Made by a program: the position numbers and the translations under genes | The notes under the pieces: generated by a model | Database searches by the model: none | Told to the model about the DNA's origin: nothing | What the model saw: the letters and a program-made list of their open reading frames with translations, nothing else | Shown: positions 52,331 through 64,000 of the stretch, piece after piece | Numbering within the stretch: position 1 is the first letter of the stretch | Layout of the letters: each line of letters starts with the position of its first letter | Assembly (NCBI GenBank): GCA_008375315.1 | Contig: CP032507.1 | Location: 3,682,071-3,746,070 of the forward strand | Direction: 5' to 3' | Origin: Ectothiorhodospiraceae bacterium BW-2 | Lineage (GTDB): Bacteria; Pseudomonadota; Gammaproteobacteria; Thiohalomonadales; Thiohalomonadaceae | DNA: 64,000 nucleotides

Positions 52331-55300
52331 TTAAAGGATTGGCAGACCCTCTAATATAATACGCATCGTGTATATCATAAAAATTGGCATAGTATGAGGT
52401 GTTAAATACATGTAATCCATCAGGGATGATAGGATCATTGTAAAGTGTAGTGGTCTCACTGTAACTGATATTGCCATAAGCATCTGACTGAGATGCTGTG
52501 ACATACACTTCTTCATCTGCTTTAAGCTTGGCGATATCTTGTGACGTTACACTAAGTGCCCAATCTCCATTTGCATCTACTGTGGTGACGTTTCCATTCT
52601 CCAAAACGATAGGGATACCATTTTTTGATTTGATCGAAACCGTAATATCAACATTTGGCTCACCCCATCCAGACAAGCTAAACCCATTTGTTTTTTCAAC
52701 AGAGGTAATATGACCATAGTAGCCAACATCCCCTACATAGGCACTCACTTCTGACGGATCATAAGCCAATGTATCTACCATCACATCTTGATATTCTTCA
52801 ATCCATAAACCATAAACATCTGTTTGCTCTAAATAAAAAGACCAATCACCCTCAGACCCTGAAAACTCATTTGGATCAAGCCGTAATGACCAGTATCCAG
52901 TATCATCAACCGTTACAACTCCATACGAATCTACAACAATTTCAGCTCCAGGTGATCCCATTCCTTCAATCAGATAATCAGTTGTAATCACCTCTGTTGT
53001 GATCACAGGAGGTATATTTTCAACAACCGTATAAGGGATACTTGATTGCTGGTAGTTTCCTATACTGTTACTAACTTTAACAAGAAGATCGTTCTCACCT
53101 AACGGGAGTGTTGGATTACTCCACAAATATATTCCCGCATCTCTTGTACCATTTAATGAATATGAAGAAATTTTATTATCAATAAGCTCTACCCAAGTCT
53201 CTCCGTTATCGACTGAGACAAGCACAGAGGTAATATCACCGGTTTCATCAGCTAAAACGTCTAGCTCAAGATCTTGATGTTGGTTGTCCAAAATTGTTAA
53301 CTCATATTCACCCGCATTGACACCAACAAGTTCTGGTGTACCTGTATGACGATCAACATAACTATTTATATAAGCATCACCTATGTATTCATTTCCGGCT
53401 CTATCTTTAAATGAGTAAAATATTACATCACTTAATTCCACCTCATCAATGAATCCAATTTCTTGTGCTTTGAGTTTAGCAGTATATATAGAGTTATTAC
53501 TACCGGCTACAGGTCTCCAGTCATATATTGATATCCCATTATGTTCAATTGGATTTACGCCCCAAGGTGTATCATATCCATCATAAATAAAATCCTTGAC
53601 AGACTCACTAAATGTGAATGTTGCGGTTAGCACATTATTTAAACTAAGAGTTTCGTTTGGAACACTTATATCAAGCAGTGTGGGCGCTTGGGTATCTAAG
53701 TGTAAAGTTTGATTCGCGGTGTAACTGTTGCCTGCAACATCGCTAGATGTTACCTCTACTATATACTCACCATCTGCTGGAAGACTAAGTGTTCCACTAT
53801 CTGGAGTGACACTTCCCGTATCTATACTCCAATCACCCTCACTATCAGTGATTGTAGAATATAAAGCCCCGCCAACCTCAAGGGTGATGTCACTACCTGC
53901 ATCTGCGATACCACTAAAAACAGGATTAGAACTATTTGTATAAGAACCTGAAGTGATTACTACAAAAGGAGATGTTGTATCTAGGGTAAAGTTTAGGCTT
54001 GCTACAGGTGAGACATTCCCAGCACTATCACTCTGTCTTGCATAGATAGTATTGCTCCCCTCTTGAGCCGTTGGTTTGGTTGTGCTCCAGTTGGTATTAT
54101 CGGTACTGTATTCTACTGTTGCGCCATCTTCAACTCCTGAGATAGTAAATATTCCATCATTAGTGATGAGATCATTTGTATTCTCTCCACTATCGTTATT
54201 GAGGGTTAATGTTGGAGCTGATGGTGCGACCTCATCAAGATCATTGACGCTAAGCGTAACCGTCCGCTCAGCGCTGTTATTCGACTCATCGGTTGCGATT
54301 ACCGTGAATGCGTAACTGGCTTTAGCTTCATAATCGGGATCACCGTTGAGGGTGACGGCTCCGGTCGCAGCATTAATGGTGAATGCAGCCACATCCCCAC
54401 TGTTTTTCAAGCTGTAGGTTACCGTTCCGGCGTCATCTGTCGCAGCAGCGGTGTAGATGGTTTGGCCTGCCCCACTATTTTCATTAATGGCAGCAGCCGT
54501 CGCTCCTGAAGTGAAGGTCGGCGCGTTTTCATCTAAGTCGTTAATATTCAGCGTAACCGTCCGCTCAGCGCTGTTATTCGACTCATCGGTTGCGATTACC
54601 GTGAATGCGTAACTGGCTTTAGCTTCATAATCGGGATCACCGCTGAGGGTGACGGCTCCGGTCGCAGCATTAATGGTGAATGCAGCCACATCCCCACTGT
54701 TTTTCAAGCTGTAGATTACCGTTCCAGCATCATCTGTCGCAACAGCGGTGTAGATGGTTTGGCCTGCCCCACTATTTTCATTAATGGCAGCAGCCGTCGC
54801 TCCTGAAGTGAAGGTCGGCGCGTTTTCATCTAAGTCGTTAATATTCAGCGTAACCGTCCGCTCAGCGCTGTTATTCGACTCATCGGTTGCGATTACCGTG
54901 AATGCGTAACTGGCTTTAGCTTCATAATCGGGGTCACCGTTGAGGGTGACGGCTCCGGTCGCAGCATTAATGGTGAATGCAGCCACATCCCCACTGTTTT
55001 TCAAGCTGTAGATTACCGTTCCAGCATCATCTGTCGCAACAGCGGTGTAGATGGTTTGGCCTGCCCCACTATTTTCATTAATGGCAGCAGCCGTCGCTCC
55101 TGAAGTGAAGGTCGGCGCGTTTTCATCTAAGTCGTTAATATTCAGCGTAACCGTCCGCTCAGCGCTGTTATTCGACTCATCGGTTGCGATTACCGTGAAT
55201 GCGTAACTGGCTTTAGCTTCATAATCGGGGTCACCGCTGAGGGTAACCTCCCCACTATTAGCATCAATCGAGAATAGCCCGGCATCATCGCCCGCTTTTA

Positions 55301-58300
55301 AGCTGTAAGTCACGGTACCGCTATCGGTTGCTGTAGCGGTATAGATAACTTGTTCGGTACCACTATTTTCATCAATAGCAGTTGCTGTAACGCCAGAGGT
55401 GAATTGTGGCGCGTTTTCGTCCAAATTGTTAACCGCAAGGGTGACACTCTGTTCTGAGCTGTTACCGGCATTATCAGTCGCAATTACCGTGAAGCTGTAG
55501 CTGGGCTTGGTTTCGAAGTCGGGATCACCTGTGAGGGTAACCTGCCCGCTGTTAGAATCAATCGAGAATAGCCCGGCATCATCGCCCGCTTTTAAGCTGT
55601 AAGTCACGGTGCCGTTATCGGTCGCTGTGGCGGTATAGATAACTTGCTCCGCACCACTATTCTCATCAATAGCAGTTGCTGTGGCGCCAGAGGTAAATTG
55701 TGGCGCGTTTTCGTCCAAATTGTTAACCGCAAGGGTGACACTCTGTTCTGAGCTGTTACCGGCATTATCAGTCGCAATTACCGTGAAGCTGTAGCTGGGC
55801 TTGGTTTCGAAGTCGGGATCACCTGTGAGGGTAACCTGCCCGCTGTTAGAATCAATCGAGAATAGCCCGGCATCATCGCCCGCTTTTAAGCTGTAAGTCA
55901 CGGTGCCGTTATCGGTCGCTGTGGCGGTATAGATAACTTGCTCCGCACCACTATTCTCATCAATAGCAGTTGCTGTGGCGCCAGAGGTAAATTGTGGCGC
56001 GTTTTCGTCCAAATTGTTAACCGCAAGGGTGATACTCTGCTCTGAGCTGTTACCGGCATTATCGGTCGCAATTACGGTAAAGCTGTAGCTAGCTTTAGCT
56101 TCATAATCGGGATCACCTGTGAGGGTAACCTCCCCACTATTAGCATCAATCGAGAATAGCCCGGCATCATCGCCCGCTTTCAGACTGTAAGTCACGGTAC
56201 CTGTATCGGTCGCTGTGGCGGTATAGATGACTTGTCCGGCTCCGCTGTTCTCATCAATGACGGTTGCTGTAGCGCCGGAGGTGAACTGTGGGGCACCTTC
56301 ATCTAAATCGTTAATATTCAGAGTGACCGTCTGTTCAGTGCTGTTATTCGAATCATCGGTTGCGATAACAGTAAAGCTGTAACTAGCTTGAGTCTCATAA
56401 TCGGGCTCAACGCTGAGGGTAACCTCCCCGCTAGTAGCATCAATCGAGAATAGTGCCGCATCATCACCCGCTTTTAAGCTGTAAGTCACGGCGCCGCTAT
56501 CGGTCGCTGTGGCGGTATAGATGACTTGTCCGGCACCACTATTCTCATCAATAGCAGTTGCTGTAGCGCCAGAGGTGAATTGTGGGGCGTTTTCGTCCAG
56601 ATTGTTAACCGCAAGGGTGACGCTCTGCTCTGAGCTGTTACCGACATTATCAGTCGCAATTACCGTGAAACTGTAGCTGGGTTTGGTTTCGAAGTCGGGA
56701 TCACCGCTAAGGGTAACCTGCCCGCTGTTAGCATCAATCGAGAATAGCCCAGCATCATCACCCGCTTTCAGACTATAAGTCACGGTACCTGTATCGGTCG
56801 CTGTGGCGGTATAGATGACTTGTCCGGCACCACTATTCTCATCAATAGCAGTTGCTGTAGCGCCAGAGGTGAATTGTGGGGCGTTTTCGTCCAGATTGTT
56901 AACCGCAAGGGTGACGCTCTGCTCTGAGCTGTTACCGACATTATCAGTCGCAATTACCGTGAAACTGTAGCTGGGTTTGGTTTCGAAGTCGGGATCACCG
57001 CTAAGGGTAACCTGCCCGCTGTTAGCATCAATCGAGAATAGCCCAGCATCATCACCCGCTTTCAGACTATAAGTCACGGTACCTGTATCGGTCGCTGTGG
57101 CGGTATAGATGACTTGTCCGGCACCACTATTCTCATCAATAGCAGTTGCTGTAGCGCCAGAGGTGAATTGTGGGGCGTTTTCGTCCAGATTGTTAACCGC
57201 AAGGGTGACGCTCTGCTCTGAGCTGTTACCGACATTATCAGTCGCAATTACCGTGAAACTGTAGCTGGGTTTGGTTTCGAAGTCGGGATCACCGCTAAGG
57301 GTAACCTGCCCGCTGTTAGCATCAATCGAGAATAGCCCAGCATCATCACCCGCTTTCAGACTATAAGTCACGGTACCTGTATCGGTCGCTGTGGCGGTGT
57401 AGATGACTTGTCCGGCACCACTATTCTCATCAATAGCAGTTGCTGTAGCGCCAGAGGTGAATTGTGGGGCGTTTTCATCCAGATTGTTAACCGCAAGGGT
57501 GACACTCTGCTCTGAGCTATTATTCGACTCATCGGTTGCTATGACGGTGAAGCTGTAGCTTGGTTTGGTTTCGAAGTCAGGATCACCTGTGAGGGTAACC
57601 TCCCCACTATTAGCATCAATCGAGAATAGCCCGGCATCAGCGCCCGTTTTTAAGCTGTAAGTCACGGTGCCGCTATCGGTCGCTGTGGCGGTATAGATGA
57701 CTTGTTCGGCACCACTATTCTCATCAATAGCAGTTGCTGTAGCGCCAGAGGTGAATTGTGGGGCGTTTTCGTCCAGATTGTTAACCGCAAGGGTGATACT
57801 CTGCTCTGAGCTGTTACCGACATTATCAGTCGCAATTACCGTGAAACTGTAGCTTGGTTTGGTTTCGAAGTCAGGATCACCTGTGAGGGTAACCTCCCCA
57901 CTATTAGCATCAATCGAGAATAGCCCGGCATCAGCGCCCGTTTTTAAGCTGTAAGTCACGGTGCCGCTATCGGTCGCTGTGGCGGTATAGATGACTTGTT
58001 CGGCACCACTATTCTCATCAATAGCAGTTGCTATGGCGCCAGAGGTGAATTGTGGGGCGTTTTCGTCCAAATTGTTAACCGCAAAGGTGACACTCTGCTC
58101 TGAGCTATTATTCGACTCATCGGTTGCTATGACGGTGAAGCTGTAGCTTGGTTTGGTTTCGAAGTCAGGATCACCTGTGAGGGTAACCTCCCCACTATTA
58201 GCATCAATCGAGAATAGCCCGGCATCAGCGCCCGTTTTTAAGCTGTAAGTCACGGTGCCGCTATCGGTCGCTGTGGCGGTATAGATGACTTGTTCGGCAC

Positions 58301-60496
58301 CACTATTCTCATCAATAGCAGTTGCTGTGGCGCCAGAGGTGAATTGTGGGGCACCTTCATCTAAATCGTTAATATTCAGCGTGACCGTCTGTTCAGTGCT
58401 GTTATTCGAATCATCGGTTGCGATAACAGTAAAGCTGTAACTGGCTTGAGCCTCGTAATCGGGATTACCGCTGAGGGTAACCTCCCCGCTAGTAGCATCA
58501 ATCGAGAATAGCCCGGCATCATCGCCCGCTTTCAGACTGTAAGTCACGCTACCTGTATCGGTCGCTGTGGCGGTATAGATGACTTGTCCGGCACCACTAT
58601 TCTCATCAATAGCAGTTGCTATGGCGCCAGAGGTGAATTGTGGGGCGTTTTCGTCCAAATTGTTAACCGCAAGGGTGACACTCTGCTCTGAGCTATTATT
58701 CGACTCATCGGTTGCTATGACGGTGAAGCTGTAGCTTGGTTTGGTTTCGAAGTCAGGATCACCTGTGAGGGTAACCTCCCCACTATTAGCATCAATCGAG
58801 AATAGCCCGGCATCAGCGCCCGTTTTTAAGCTGTAAGTCACGGTGCCGCTATCGGTCGCTGTGGCGGTATAGATGACTTGTTCGGCACCACTATTCTCAT
58901 CAATAGCAGTTGCTGTGGCGCCAGAGGTGAATTGTGGGGCGTTTTCGTCCAGATTGTTAACCGCAAGGGTGACGCTCTGCTCTGTGCTGTTACCGGCATC
59001 ATCGGTCGCGATTACCGTGAAACTGTAGCTGGGTTTGGTTTCGAAATCGGGATCACCGCTAAGGGTAACCTGCCCGCTGTTAGCATCAATCGAGAACAGT
59101 ACCGCATCATCGCCCGCTTTCAGGCTGTAAGTCACGCTGCCTGTATCGGTCGCTGTGGCGGTATAGACCAATCGACCGGCACCACTATTCTCATCAATAG
59201 CATCAGCTATGGCACCGGAGGTGAATTGTGGGGCACCTTCATCTAAATCGTTAATATTCAGAGTGACCGTCTGTTCAGTGCTGTTATTCGAATCATCGGT
59301 TGCGATAACAGTAAAGCTGTAACTAGCTTGAGTCTCATAATCGGGCTCAACGCTGAGGGTAACCTCCCCGCTAGTAGCATCAATCGAGAATAGTGCCGCA
59401 TCATCACCCGCTTTTAAGCTGTAAGTCACGGCGCCGCTATCGGTCGCTGTGGCGGTATAGACTAATTGACCGGCACCACTATTCTCATCAATAGCAGTTG
59501 CTGTAGCGCCAGAGGTAAATTGTGGCGCGTTTTCGTCCAGATTGTTAACCGCAAGGGTGACACTCTGCTCTGAGCTGTTACCGGCATTATCAGTCGCAAT
59601 TACCGTGAAACTGTAGCTGGGTTTGGTTTCGAAGTCGGGATCACCGCTAAGGGTAACCTGCCCGCTGTTAGCATCAATCGAGAATAGCCCAGCATCATCA
59701 CCCGCTTTCAGACTATAAGTCACGGTACCTGTATCGGTCGCTGTGGCGGTATAGACCAATCGACCGGCACCACTATTCTCATCAATAGCATCAGCTATGG
59801 CACCGGAGGTGAATTGTGGGGCACCTTCATCTAAATCGTTAATATTCAGAGTGACCGTCTGTTCAGTGCTGTTATTCGAATCATCGGTTGCGATAACAGT
59901 AAAGCTGTAACTGGCTTGAGCCTCGTAATCGGGATTACCGCTGAGGGTAACCTCCCCGCTAGTAGCATCAATCGAGAATAGCCCGGCATCATCGCCCGCT
60001 TTCAGACTGTAAGTCACGCTACCTGTATCGGTCGCTGTGGCGGTATAGACCAATCGACCGGCACCACTATTCTCATCAATGGCAGTTGCTGTAGCACCGG
60101 AGGTGAATTGTGGGGCACCTTCATCTAAATCGTTAATATTCAGAGTGACCGTCTGTTCAGTGCTGTTATTCGAATCATCGGTTGCGATAACAGTAAAGCT
60201 GTAACTGGCTTGAGCCTCGTAATCGGGATTACCGCTGAGGGTAACCTCCCCGCTATTAGCATCAATCGAGAATAGCCCGGCATCAGCGCCCGCTTTTAAG
60301 CTGTAAGTCACGGTACCGCTATCGGTCGCTGTGGCGGTATAGACTAATTGACCGGCACCACTATTCTCATCAATAGCAGTTGCTGTAGCGCCAGAGGTGA
60401 ATTGTGGGGCGTTTTCGTCCAGATTGTTAACCGCAAGGGTGACACTCTGCTCTGAGCTGTTACCGGCATTATCAGTCGCAATTACCGTGAAACTGT
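52331..60496 (-). pseudogene. Giant adhesin, central segment with at least 20 cadherin-like repeats
   Basis: About 2,720 residues without stop. From the N-terminal side (60496) it has one partial and about 20 complete repeats of 98 residues (APQFTSGATATAIDENSGAG, TYSLKAGDDAGLFSIDANSG, SYSFTVIATD), a cadherin-type fold with the Ca-binding DEN and LDEN/DLDE linkers. From about 54240 down come different Ig-like domains (SAPTLTLNNDSGENTNDLIT; DSEGDWSIDTGSV; PGAEIVVDSYG) up to the IS1634 target. It should form the rigid stalk of a cell-surface adhesin. The stretch lies between a transposase fragment and IS1634. An ATG-based ORF (52281-60311) starts late and runs into IS1634. Confidence 0.85.
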
Positions 60497-60939
60497 AGTC
60501 TTTGTTTCGGTTGCTCGGTTGCGTCTATGAGTATGTTTTCGATATTATTTTTCTCAAAAAACTCTTTAAATTCAGTGGGATCCTTAAATTTTCTAATTGG
60601 CATACATTCTAACTCATTTAATGCGTGCTCCAAAACAGAGAGACCAAATGCTTGAATTTTGTGCGCATAAGATGATGATATTCCAGCCACAAAACCCAAG
60701 TTATCATAAGTTAATCCACTCTTTAAACTGAACAGCGTAAAAAATAAAAGTTCCTCTGTGTTTTTGATACAGAATTCATCACCAATTTCAATCGTATTTT
60801 TAAGTAATTTCGATTCGATAATACTAGAGTGGCTTTTTTCGAAAGTTTCCAAAATTAAGTAAAACTGCTTTTTCTTTATGCCAGTAGCAGCAGCCCAACC
60901 TCTATCAGTATTTAACTCTGATGTGCTAAATTTCATCAT
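60497..60939 (-). pseudogene. Transposase N-terminal fragment (HTH and start of DDE domain)
   Basis: From the ATG at 60939: an HTH_Tnp_4-like domain (LLFFTLFSLKSGLTYDNLGF, SSSYAHKIQAFGLSVLEHAL) and then NIENILIDATEQPKQR, where the Asp is the first catalytic residue of DDE_Tnp_4 transposases. Sequence breaks right after this into the adhesin repeat (frame continues as LQFHGNCD to 60472). The other two catalytic residues are lost, so it is inactive; it might still be moved by a full copy elsewhere only if the second end existed, which it does not here. Confidence 0.82.
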
Positions 60940-61006
60940 TAAAACCTTTCAAAAAATTGTTTAAAAAAATTAATTATAAACTATATGGTTTGATTGGGAA
61001 ACAACT
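60497..61006 (-). mobile_element. Truncated IS5/ISL-like element in the repeat array
   Basis: About 510 bp of AT-rich DNA set between two adhesin repeats. The right end (near 61006, TTGTTTCCCAATC inward) may be a true terminus; the left end breaks inside the transposase gene, so the 3' half is missing. Frame is not kept across it: the upstream adhesin half ends in KLFPNQTI-stop just inside. Confidence 0.78.
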
Positions 61007-64000
61007 TTACTAATTGACCGGCACCACTATTCTCATCAATAGCAGTTGCTGTAGCGCCAGAGGTAAATTGTGGGGCGTTTTCGTCCAAATTGTTAACCGC
61101 AAGGGTGACACTCTGTTCTGAGCTGTTACCGGCATCGTCGGTTGCAATTACCGTGAAGCTGTAGCTAGCTTTAGCCTCATAATCGGGATTACCTGTGAGG
61201 GTAACCTCCCCACTATTAGCATCAATCGAGAATAGTGCCGCGTCATCACCCGCTTTTAAGCTGTAAGTCACGGTACCGCTATCGGTCGCTGTGGCGGTAT
61301 AGACTAATTGACCGGCACCACTATTCTCATCAATAGCAGTTGCTATGGCGCCAGAGGTGAATTGTGGGGCGTTTTCGTCCAGATTGTTAACCGCAAGGGT
61401 GATACTCTGCTCTGAGCTGTTACCGGCATTATCAGTCGCAATTACGGTAAAGCTGTAGCTAGCTTTAGCTTCATAATCGGGATCACCTGTGAGGGTAACC
61501 TCCCCACTATTAGCATCAATCGAGAATAGCCCGGCATCAGCGCCCGTTTTTAAGCTGTAAGTCACGGTGCCGCTATCGGTCGCTGTGGCGGTATAGATGA
61601 CTTGTTCGGCACCACTATTCTCATCAATAGCATCAGCTATGGCACCGGAGGTGAATTGTGGGGCACCTTCATCTAAATCGTTAATATTCAGAGTGACCGT
61701 CTGTTCAGTGCTGTTATTCGAATCATCGGTCGCAATTACCGTGAAGCTGTAACTGGCTTTAGCTTCATAATCGGGATTACCTGTGAGGGTAACCTCCCCG
61801 CTAGTAGCATCAATCGAGAATAGCCCGGCATCAGCGCCCGTTTTTAAGCTGTAAGTCACGGTACCGCTATCGGTTGCTGTGGCGGTATAGATAACTTGCT
61901 CCGCACCACTATTCTCATCAATGGCAGTTGCTGTGGCGCCAGAGGTGAATTGTGGGGCACCTTCATCTAAATCGTTAATATTCAGCGTGACCGTCTGTTC
62001 GGTGCTGTTATTCGAATCATCGGTTGCGATAACAGTAAAGCTATAGCTAGCTTTAGATTCATAATCGGGATTACTACTAAGAGTAACCTCCCCACTATTA
62101 GCATTAATTGAGAATAGTGCCGCATCATCGCCCGTTTTTAAGCTGTAAGTCACGGTACCGCTATCGGTCGCTGTGGCGGTATAGATGACTTGTTCGGTAC
62201 CACTATTTTCATCAATGGCATCAGCTATGGCACCGGAGGTGAATTGAGGGGCACCTTCATCTAAGTCATTGACGGCAAGGGTGACGCTCTGCTCTGAGCT
62301 GTTACCGGCAGCATCGGTCGCGATAACAGTAAAGCTGTAACTAGCTTGAGTCTCATAATCGGGATCAACGCTGAGTGTGACCTCCCCACTATTAGCATCA
62401 ATCGAGAATAGTGCGGCGTCATCACCCGCTTTTAAGCTGTAAGTCACGGTACCGCTATCGGTCGCGACGGCGGTATAGACTAATTGACCGGCACCACTAT
62501 TCTCATCAATGGCGGCTGTTGCAATAGCCGAAGCAAATACAGGGTTAAAAGAGTCGTAGGTAAAAGAAAAATTATTAACAGATGAGACATTACCCGCTGC
62601 GTCCACCTGTCTGACATAAACAATATTTTCACCTTCAACAGGAGTTAACTCTACACTGCTCCAGTTAGTATTGTCGGCACTATACTCCACCTTTGCCCCG
62701 ACTTCCAAATCTGATACTGTGTATGCGCCATTATTAGTAACAAGGTCTGAATCATCTCTTCCGCTATCTGTTATTAAAGCCACAGTTGGCGCTGAAGGAA
62801 CCGAAGTATCAAGAACAAACACTCCCCCTTCAACTGTAGTACTATTTCCTAACTGGTCTGTTATAAAGAGACTCGATGTAATAACCCCATCACTCAACGA
62901 GCTCAAATCGATAAAGTAAGTTCCATTTGCTGCAACCACCTCTGAGACAACACTACTTCCGTCACTAAACTCTACTGTAACATCTGTACCAGAAGCAACT
63001 CCTGCTACCGTATATACTACAGAGCTTTTTTCCACACTATTAATTAAATCATCTGCAACTCCAAATATAATTTCAGCAATAACAACGCTCTCTATTGATG
63101 TGGTCAGGTTCACAACATCTGAAGAGCGTTCCAAATCCGATACATCTCCGGTTTCAACCGCCTTAACAATATCTTTTTTTACCGCATCCGCAACAACCTG
63201 AGTCTGCGCAAGCTTAGCAAGCAAAACTGAAGCGCTACCATCTTCGGTTTGAGCGGCAGCAGTTTCGGCCATAACAGTATTCACATTAACTATAGAAGCT
63301 GACAAAGCTTGAGAAACATTATCAATTTTAGACAGTTTTTCTACCGAAGATGTCACCTCCTCTGCTGAGGATTTTATCACTGAACCAACAGTACTCTCTG
63401 ACTGAAGATCAAGTTGACCATTTTCAATAACAGAAGAGCTTATCACGCTATCAGATAGTGATTTAAATACTGCATCAGCCGCCGACTTCTCATCCGAAAC
63501 GCCTAAACTTGATATTGCAGTTGCCGACTGGTTCACAACATTTACGATTTGCACCGCTAAAGATTGTAACTCCAGAGCACTTTTTTGAACTTCACTACTT
63601 GAGTTAAGATCATTTGCTGTAGCGATGGGATCAAAATTTAACAGATCTACACTGGGATCAATATTAAATACCTTTGTGACCTTACTCAGAGCATCATCTA
63701 CAGTGATATTGCCATTTGAATTTTGCACAATCTGATCCACCAGCGTGGTGATTGGAGAGATTACCGTAGAACCCTCTGGTGCAGTAAAAGTTCCCTCAAA
63801 AAGCAATCCAGTAGAGATGTCAATACCACCAGTTGCTATAAGATTACCGCGACCTTCAATAAGCTGAAAATCTCCGTTTTCATCTGTAACGGTTTTTGCC
63901 TCACCCTCATCCCATGCTCTATTGCCGTTCACATCTATAAATACTGTTGCACCAGCAATATAGCCATCACTTACCTTTCCTTGAATTACATCCTGCTGCT
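61007..64000 (-). pseudogene. Giant adhesin, N-terminal-side segment (enters from the right edge)
   Basis: Open from 64000 to the transposase fragment; no start is in the window (frame at the edge reads QQDVIQGKVSDGYIAGATVF). First part: Ca-type loop DVNGNRAWDEGEAKTVTDENGD, then IDISTGLLFEGTFTAPEGST and TTLVDQIVQ, a region found in other large adhesins, then a helical Ser/Val-rich region of some 230 residues, an Ig-like domain, and five complete plus one partial cadherin-like repeat. The N-terminal export or retention module lies outside. Annotated ORFs may start at a GTG at 63932, but the frame continues upstream. Confidence 0.85.

Larger units (their letters stand above)
54240..62540 (-). 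repeat. Array of 294-bp cadherin-domain repeats
   Basis: More than 25 in-frame copies of a 294-base unit, interrupted only by the transposase fragment at 60497-61006. Neighbouring units are nearly identical: the units starting at 56587 and 56881 read the same, and the one at 57175 differs at one base that I can see. Two linker types mix along the array (NNSTEQTVTLNINDLDEGAP and GNSSEQSVTLAVNNLDENAP), the four C-terminal units being a third, more diverged type (NNSAERTVTLNINDLDENAP). Confidence 0.93.

Noticed and set aside
54240-60496. CRISPR-like or satellite array
   Set aside because: The 294-base period keeps an uninterrupted reading frame encoding cadherin-type domains, so it is protein-coding repeat DNA.

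Overview
The window looks like a chromosomal segment of a gammaproteobacterium. The housekeeping genes (tsaC, tsaD, slyD-cysM-rlmD, spoT, class I fumarase, FlgO-like lipoprotein, cobalamin uptake operon) and the operon order slyD-cysM-rlmD point that way, but I cannot name the genus. The left 24 kb is compact, GC-rich and mostly intact. From 24 kb rightwards the DNA becomes a patchwork of duplications, gene fragments, toxin-antitoxin pairs and insertion sequences. From about 41 kb there is a visibly more AT-rich secretion and adhesin locus that may have come from another lineage. I saw no rRNA, tRNA or CRISPR array.

Layout. 1-4.7 kb (-): cobalamin riboswitch and btuB-btuF-btuC-btuD. 4.9-6.5 kb (+): tsaC-tsaD for tRNA t6A. 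6.5-8.2 kb (-): lipoprotein and response regulator. 8.3-12.4 kb (+): sucrose-phosphate synthase and amylosucrase. 12.5-13.3 kb (-): membrane protein. 13.4-16.4 kb (+): CheY-like, fumarase, Hpt and FlgO-like lipoprotein. 16.4-22.9 kb (-): a tightly packed operon of ACP, acyl-CoA dehydrogenase, FkbH-like protein, cysteine-dioxygenase-like cupin, P-type ATPase and seven-repeat propeller protein; the first three resemble the hydroxymalonyl-ACP extender-unit module, but no polyketide synthase is present. 23-29.4 kb (-): rlmD, cysM and slyD, with a 3.5 kb island inserted after a partial tandem duplication.

The island (24,534-28,018) holds a 5' fragment of a cytosine methyltransferase gene and three translationally coupled genes: a HEPN-like small protein, a ParA/MinD-like ATPase with a KGGVGRST loop, and a second P-loop ATPase with a winged-helix-like C-terminus. 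It is my best candidate for an undescribed, probably defensive, system.

29.5-33.2 kb is a graveyard: GGDEF, SNF2 helicase, IS91 (two pieces), YD-repeat, DUF4391-like, Mod methyltransferase and BrnT fragments, with two complete-looking type II toxin-antitoxin pairs. 33.2-38.3 kb is a broken spoT: its HD hydrolase part is replaced in frame by the start of a transposase, and its ACT part is interrupted by a 3.6 kb element with 24-bp terminal inverted repeats. 38.3-41.2 kb: a hybrid histidine kinase and a NarL-type regulator facing each other.

41.3-64 kb (-): a type I secretion system (TolC, HlyD, ABC) downstream of a giant cadherin/VCBS adhesin gene that enters from the right edge. The adhesin carries more than 25 near-identical 98-residue repeats and is broken by an IS3-type element, an IS1634 element and a transposase fragment. 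At the two complete elements, removing the element together with one copy of the flanking repeat restores the adhesin reading frame.
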